A stretch of 8,618 bases of DNA from positions 1 through 8,618 of the forward strand of contig JABDJQ010000332.1 of assembly GCA_013002425.1 (NCBI GenBank), given 5' to 3'. A program made the translations under genes and the position numbers. The notes under the pieces are model-generated. The model was given only the letters and a program-made list of their open reading frames with translations. It did not search any database and was not told where the DNA came from. Origin of the DNA: Gemmatimonadota bacterium. GTDB lineage: Bacteria > Orphanbacterota > Orphanbacteria > Orphanbacterales > Orphanbacteraceae. Shown one piece after another: positions 6,099-8,618 of this stretch; position 1 is the stretch's first letter, and each line of letters opens with the position of its first letter.

Positions 6099-6720
6099 GT
6101 TGCCGCTGCCGGTGAGGAGGGCCCGGGATGAAGGGGAGCTGGTCGGCCAGCACGAGAAGCGCGCGATCGATCTGATCGAAGCACTTCTCGAATTCTTCGT
6201 CCGGCTTGCCCCAAGGATCGCCGATGATCAGGTTTCCGCCCGGGTCGAGAACGAGAGCGCCGAGCAGAATCGTCTTGTAGGTGAAAATCGGCGCGTACTG
6301 GCGAAGCCGGCGGAGCTGTGCGGGCTCCATGACCACGATCAGATCGGCCCAGTTGAGAAGTGGTGTGTCGACAGGCTGTGTCTTGTGCGCGTCGAGGTCG
6401 AGTCCGCGCTGCCTCGCCACCCGCCGGGTCGACGGATACGCGGGGGCGTCGGGAATCGCCTCGAGTCCGCACGACGCGACGACGATGTTCTCGATTCCGC
6501 GCTCGGCCAGCAGCTTGCGGGAGCGATGCTCCGCGTACGCGCTGCGGCAGATGTTCCCTTTGCAGACGAAAAGCAGGTTGAGCCGACGCGAGGGAGGTGT
6601 GCGCCGGAGCCGCTGCAGCGGCTTCAGGTAGAGGCTGGAAAGACGCAGTCTCGTCGCCATCGCGGCGAGCGTTTCCTCCATCCATGCCTTCGCCTGTCGT
6701 ACTCGGTACATGCCGGTCAT
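6082..6720 (-). CDS. Low-molecular-weight protein tyrosine phosphatase
   Basis: Hydrolyses phosphotyrosine through a cysteinyl-phosphate intermediate; bacterial members often counteract tyrosine kinases that control exopolysaccharide export. Counting from the ATG at 6720 (212 residues), the P-loop is FVCKGNICRS with nucleophile C53 and R59, matching C(X)5R. The general-acid loop is GDPWGKP with D168. The fold ends near residue 200. A basic N-terminal extension of about 46 residues precedes the domain, longer than usual for the family. The start is uncertain: a TATAAT box overlaps the ATG at 6720, so translation may begin at ATG 6711, at 6681 (GAAGG five bases upstream) or at 6660. An in-frame TTG at 6735 lies inside a hairpin stem and is unlikely. 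First gene of an overlapping pair with the ATP-grasp ligase. An ArsC-type arsenate reductase is less likely given the CRSAYAE context. Confidence 0.88.
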   Translation of the reverse strand: MTGMYRVRQAKAWMEETLAAMATRLRLSSLYLKPLQRLRRTPPSRRLNLLFVCKGNICRSAYAEHRSRKLLAERGIENIVVASCGLEAIPDAPAYPSTRRVARQRGLDLDAHKTQPVDTPLLNWADLIVVMEPAQLRRLRQYAPIFTYKTILLGALVLDPGGNLIIGDPWGKPDEEFEKCFDQIDRALLVLADQLPFIPGPPHRQRQHAGSA

Positions 6721-6746
6721 TATAAAGCGGGGCAAGGCTGTTGCAA
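6719..6746 (-). promoter_or_regulatory. Candidate sigma-70 promoter for the phosphatase/ATP-grasp unit
   Basis: On the minus strand a perfect -10 hexamer TATAAT occupies 6724-6719. TTGCAA (4 of 6 to TTGACA) lies at 6746-6741, with a 16-bp spacer. The predicted transcript start is near 6712. The -35 box lies in the loop and the spacer in the stem of the htrA terminator hairpin. If this is real, the ATG at 6720 is upstream of the transcript start, and the phosphatase must start at 6711 (nearly leaderless) or further in. Confidence 0.5.
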
Positions 6747-6761
6747 GCCTTACCCCGCTTT
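6724..6761 (-). terminator. Hairpin terminator of the htrA transcript
   Basis: Two 16-nt arms (6724-6739 and 6746-6761) flank a 6-nt loop. They pair perfectly except for C6733/A6752. In minus-strand RNA this pair is G-U, so the stem is unbroken in that direction only. It lies 29 bp past the htrA stop (6791-6793). The bases leaving the stem on the minus strand read GCTTTATAA, a short T-run partly inside the stem, so termination may be incomplete. Confidence 0.65.
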
Positions 6762-6790
6762 TCGAGACGCCGGGACGTTTTTACTTCCGC

Positions 6791-8230
6791 CTACTCCCCG
6801 CGGATGCGGAGCGCGGCAAAGAACGTAGCATCTTCGCGTTCGACGAGCAGAAGCGCCACGTCGTCCGTTTCGAGTGCCTTGACGGACTCGCGGAAGTCAC
6901 GCGCGCCGCCGGCCGCCTTCTGGTTCAGTTCCAGAATCACGTCTCCGGGCCGCAGGCCGTTTTCGGCCGCCACGGAACCCGGGCGAACGTCCGTGATCAC
7001 GATCCCGCTGGTGCGCGAGAGGCCGAACTTCTGCTTGAGCTCGGGATTGATCTGAGCCACGGCGATCCCGAGGCGTTCCCGGACGTGCGCTTCCCGCTGC
7101 GCGAGAGGCTCGTTGTCCTCCGGGTAGAGCGCGAGGCGCAGGCTGAAGGTCCTGTCCTTGCCGTCCCGATAGACGCCGAGCTTGATCGAGGACCCCGGCG
7201 GAGTCGCGGCGACTTCGTTCCGGAACGCCCGCATGGTTTCGATTTCCCTGCCGTTCAGATAGCGAATGACGTCGCCCTGCTTCAGTCCCGCTTCCTCGGC
7301 CGGGGAATCCGACTCTACGCGCGAGATCAGAATGCCGTTCCGCGTGGGCAGCTTGAAGCCTTCCTGAATGTCCTTCGTGACTTCCTGAATGCCGATGCCG
7401 ATATAGCCGCGCGTCACTTTGCCGTCGCGGATCAGGTCGTCCTTGATGCGGTTCACCATATCGATCGGAATCGCGAAACCGACGCCCTGCGAACCGCCCG
7501 AGCGCGTCGCGATCGCCGTGTTGATGCCGATCACTTCGCCGTCGAGGTTCACGAGCGCCCCGCCCGAGTTGCCCGGGTTGATCGCCGCGTCCGTCTGAAT
7601 GAAGTCTTCGTAGTTCGTGAGGCCGAGTCCGCGGCCCGTTCCCGAAACGATCCCGGCCGTTACCGTCGCGCCGAGGTTCTGCGAGAACGGGCTGCCGATC
7701 GCGAGCACCCATTCGCCGATGTGGACGTTCTCGGACTGTCCGAGGCGCGCGGCGGGATAGCCATTGCCTTCGATCTTGATGACGGCGACGTCGGTGTTCC
7801 GGTCGGTCCCTACGATCGTGGCCGCCCTTTCTTCGCCGTCGGAGAAGATCACGGCAATCTCGTCGGCGTTCGAAACGACATGGTGGTTCGTCAATATATA
7901 GCCGTCGTCCGAAATGATGACGCCCGATCCGAGGGCCTGCTGGCGCCGTTCTCCCTCCTGGTCCGGATTGCCGAAGAAGCGCCAGAAGAATTCGTCAAAT
8001 TCATCGCCCCGCGGCCCCTGCTGCGCGGTCTTGATGACTTTCTTGCTGCTGATCGTGACGACCGAGGGGATGACTTCCTCGGAAACCGAACTGAACGCCC
8101 GGCTCATGGCGCGCACGATCGAAAGCGCTTCCGCGTCGGGAGTGGCTTCCGCTCCGGTGGGCCATTGCAGCGCCAGCACCGTGACCAGCGCGATCAGCCC
8201 GCCCGCGAAAAACGTGGTAAAACGGTTCAT
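6791..8230 (-). CDS. HtrA/DegP-family periplasmic serine protease (Do-like)
   Basis: Envelope quality-control protease/chaperone acting on misfolded periplasmic and outer-membrane proteins. The product has 479 residues, normal for Do-type proteases with two PDZ domains. Residues 1-29 are a signal peptide or anchor (hydrophobic 7-22, AEA at 27-29). The trypsin-like domain spans about 50-270. The catalytic triad is H117 (TNHHVV), D147 (NTDVAV) and S222 (GNSGG), with the activation segment DFIQTDAAINPGNSGG. PDZ1 is about 275-368 (YIGIGIQ, SPAEEAGLKQGDVI) and PDZ2 about 385-475 (SGIVITDVRPGSVAAENGLRPGDVI). The Asp- and Phe-rich stretch 75-97 (EFDEFFWRFFG) corresponds to the regulatory LA loop. 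The start at 8230 has AGGAGG at 8241-8236, 5 nt away. Monocistronic by appearance: its own promoter upstream, a hairpin downstream. DegP, DegQ and MucD cannot be told apart here. Confidence 0.96.
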   Translation of the reverse strand: MNRFTTFFAGGLIALVTVLALQWPTGAEATPDAEALSIVRAMSRAFSSVSEEVIPSVVTISSKKVIKTAQQGPRGDEFDEFFWRFFGNPDQEGERRQQALGSGVIISDDGYILTNHHVVSNADEIAVIFSDGEERAATIVGTDRNTDVAVIKIEGNGYPAARLGQSENVHIGEWVLAIGSPFSQNLGATVTAGIVSGTGRGLGLTNYEDFIQTDAAINPGNSGGALVNLDGEVIGINTAIATRSGGSQGVGFAIPIDMVNRIKDDLIRDGKVTRGYIGIGIQEVTKDIQEGFKLPTRNGILISRVESDSPAEEAGLKQGDVIRYLNGREIETMRAFRNEVAATPPGSSIKLGVYRDGKDRTFSLRLALYPEDNEPLAQREAHVRERLGIAVAQINPELKQKFGLSRTSGIVITDVRPGSVAAENGLRPGDVILELNQKAAGGARDFRESVKALETDDVALLLVEREDATFFAALRIRGE

Positions 8231-8267
8231 ATGTACCTCCTCGTGGATGGGTCGCGAAGTGAGTAAG

Positions 8268-8296
8268 ATTCTATGTCTTCTACCCTCTCGTGTCCC
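8268..8296 (-). promoter_or_regulatory. Candidate sigma-70 promoter of htrA
   Basis: On the minus strand GGGACA (8296-8291; 4 of 6 to TTGACA), a 17-bp spacer, then TAGAAT (8273-8268; 5 of 6 to TATAAT). The leader would be about 30 nt and would include the AGGAGG site. No sigma-E type GGAACTT/TCAAA pair was seen, although htrA genes are often under envelope-stress sigma factors. Confidence 0.45.
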
Positions 8297-8330
8297 GTGA
8301 GTTCCCGGTGGATTCCCGCGGCGGTTCCGC

Positions 8331-8336
8331 TAGAAT
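8331..8336 (+). promoter_or_regulatory. Candidate -10 box of the rightmost gene
   Basis: TAGAAT on the plus strand ends 27 bp before the ATG at 8364, giving a leader of about 20 nt that just includes the AGGAG site (8353-8357). No good -35 hexamer is present at 16-18 bp; the best is TGGATT at 8309-8314, 3 of 6. The hexamer is identical to the htrA -10 box on the other strand. Confidence 0.3.
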
Positions 8337-8363
8337 GGATGCCGTTCCCCGCAGGAGATCTCG

Positions 8364-8618
8364 ATGCGAAGAGAGTGGATTCCTCTGTTTCTGATCACGG
8401 CCGCCGCCGCCGCCTGTGTCTACTGGTTCGGGATACGCGCTCCGGAGCCCGTTTCCGAAGACGAGCGCCCGGATGCCATGATCGTGATTCCCCTCTACCC
8501 GGTCGGCCCCCTCGCGGAGCCTCCGGCGGAGTTTCGCTGGCGCGGCCCCTCGTCCACGCGGAAATACAGAGTCGCGGTCTACGACCAGGGGATGAACGAG
8601 CTGTGGACAGGGGAGACC
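8364..8618 (+). CDS. Envelope-anchored protein, N-terminal part (3' end missing)
   Basis: Exactly 85 codons are visible, with no stop before the window ends; no family is certain. The ATG at 8364 has AGGAG at 8353-8357, 6 nt upstream. MRRE is followed by a hydrophobic segment (5-24) containing five alanines from a GCC repeat and C18. AAAC at 15-18 satisfies a loose lipobox, so it could be a lipoprotein; the hydrophobic residues after C18 (VYWFGI) would suit a single transmembrane anchor instead. After an acidic linker (28-38), residues 47-85 (GPLAEPPAEFRWRGPSSTRKYRVAVYD, then LWTGE) resemble the start of a fibronectin-III-like fold seen in envelope proteins and some anti-sigma-factor C-termini. 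Divergent from htrA with a 133-bp gap. An envelope location is likely; the function is open. Confidence 0.7.
   Translation, partial: MRREWIPLFLITAAAAACVYWFGIRAPEPVSEDERPDAMIVIPLYPVGPLAEPPAEFRWRGPSSTRKYRVAVYDQGMNELWTGET

Noticed and set aside
5298..6131. Plus-strand open frames over the ATP-grasp and phosphatase genes
   Set aside because: They are antisense to two genes with intact motifs; composition is Arg-rich and domain-free.
6721..6726. TATAAA on the plus strand as a promoter
   Set aside because: There is no plus-strand gene downstream before 8364; it is the opposite strand of the minus-strand TATAAT region.
6710..8266. 518-codon open frame on the plus strand
   Set aside because: It is the antisense of htrA, which has a full catalytic triad and two PDZ domains. 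The shadow has no domain and no ribosome binding site.

Overview
The window comes from a GC-rich (roughly 60% by eye), coding-dense bacterium with an outer membrane. It carries a secreted protein predicted to be a beta-barrel, a periplasmic HtrA/DegP-type protease, a sigma-54 activator and a respiratory-chain flavoprotein. I cannot fix the phylum. The GAF-type sigma-54 activator and the style of the ETF-ubiquinone oxidoreductase would suit Myxococcota, Acidobacteriota or a related lineage, but that is inference. No phage, IS element, CRISPR array, tRNA or rRNA was seen.

Left part, plus strand: the 3' part of a sigma-54 enhancer-binding protein (to 1220). After a 126-bp gap that contains a possible -24/-12 promoter comes a complete ETF-ubiquinone oxidoreductase (1347-3041). 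Then follows a tight pair of secreted proteins: a predicted outer-membrane barrel resembling DUF6588 (3087-4028) and, 12 bp later, an unrecognised secreted protein (4041-4652).

Middle: the 189-bp gap between the converging genes (4653-4841) is almost wholly filled by a tandem array of GC-rich hairpins. Read on the plus strand, the array also forms a second register in which stems are followed by T-runs, so it looks like a stack of intrinsic terminators. This is the most unusual feature of the window.

Right part, minus strand: htrA (8230-6791) is read leftwards from its own promoter and ends in a long hairpin. A promoter with a perfect TATAAT box is nested in and beside that hairpin. It appears to drive an overlapping two-gene unit: a low-molecular-weight protein tyrosine phosphatase (6720-6082) and an ATP-grasp ligase (6098-4842). 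At the far right a membrane-anchored or lipoprotein gene (8364 onward) diverges from htrA and runs off the window.

No single novel system spans the window. The points most worth following are the hairpin array, the terminator/promoter overlap at 6719-6761, the secreted pair, the phosphatase/ATP-grasp pair, the possible sigma-54 promoter, and the extra cysteines of the ETF-QO.
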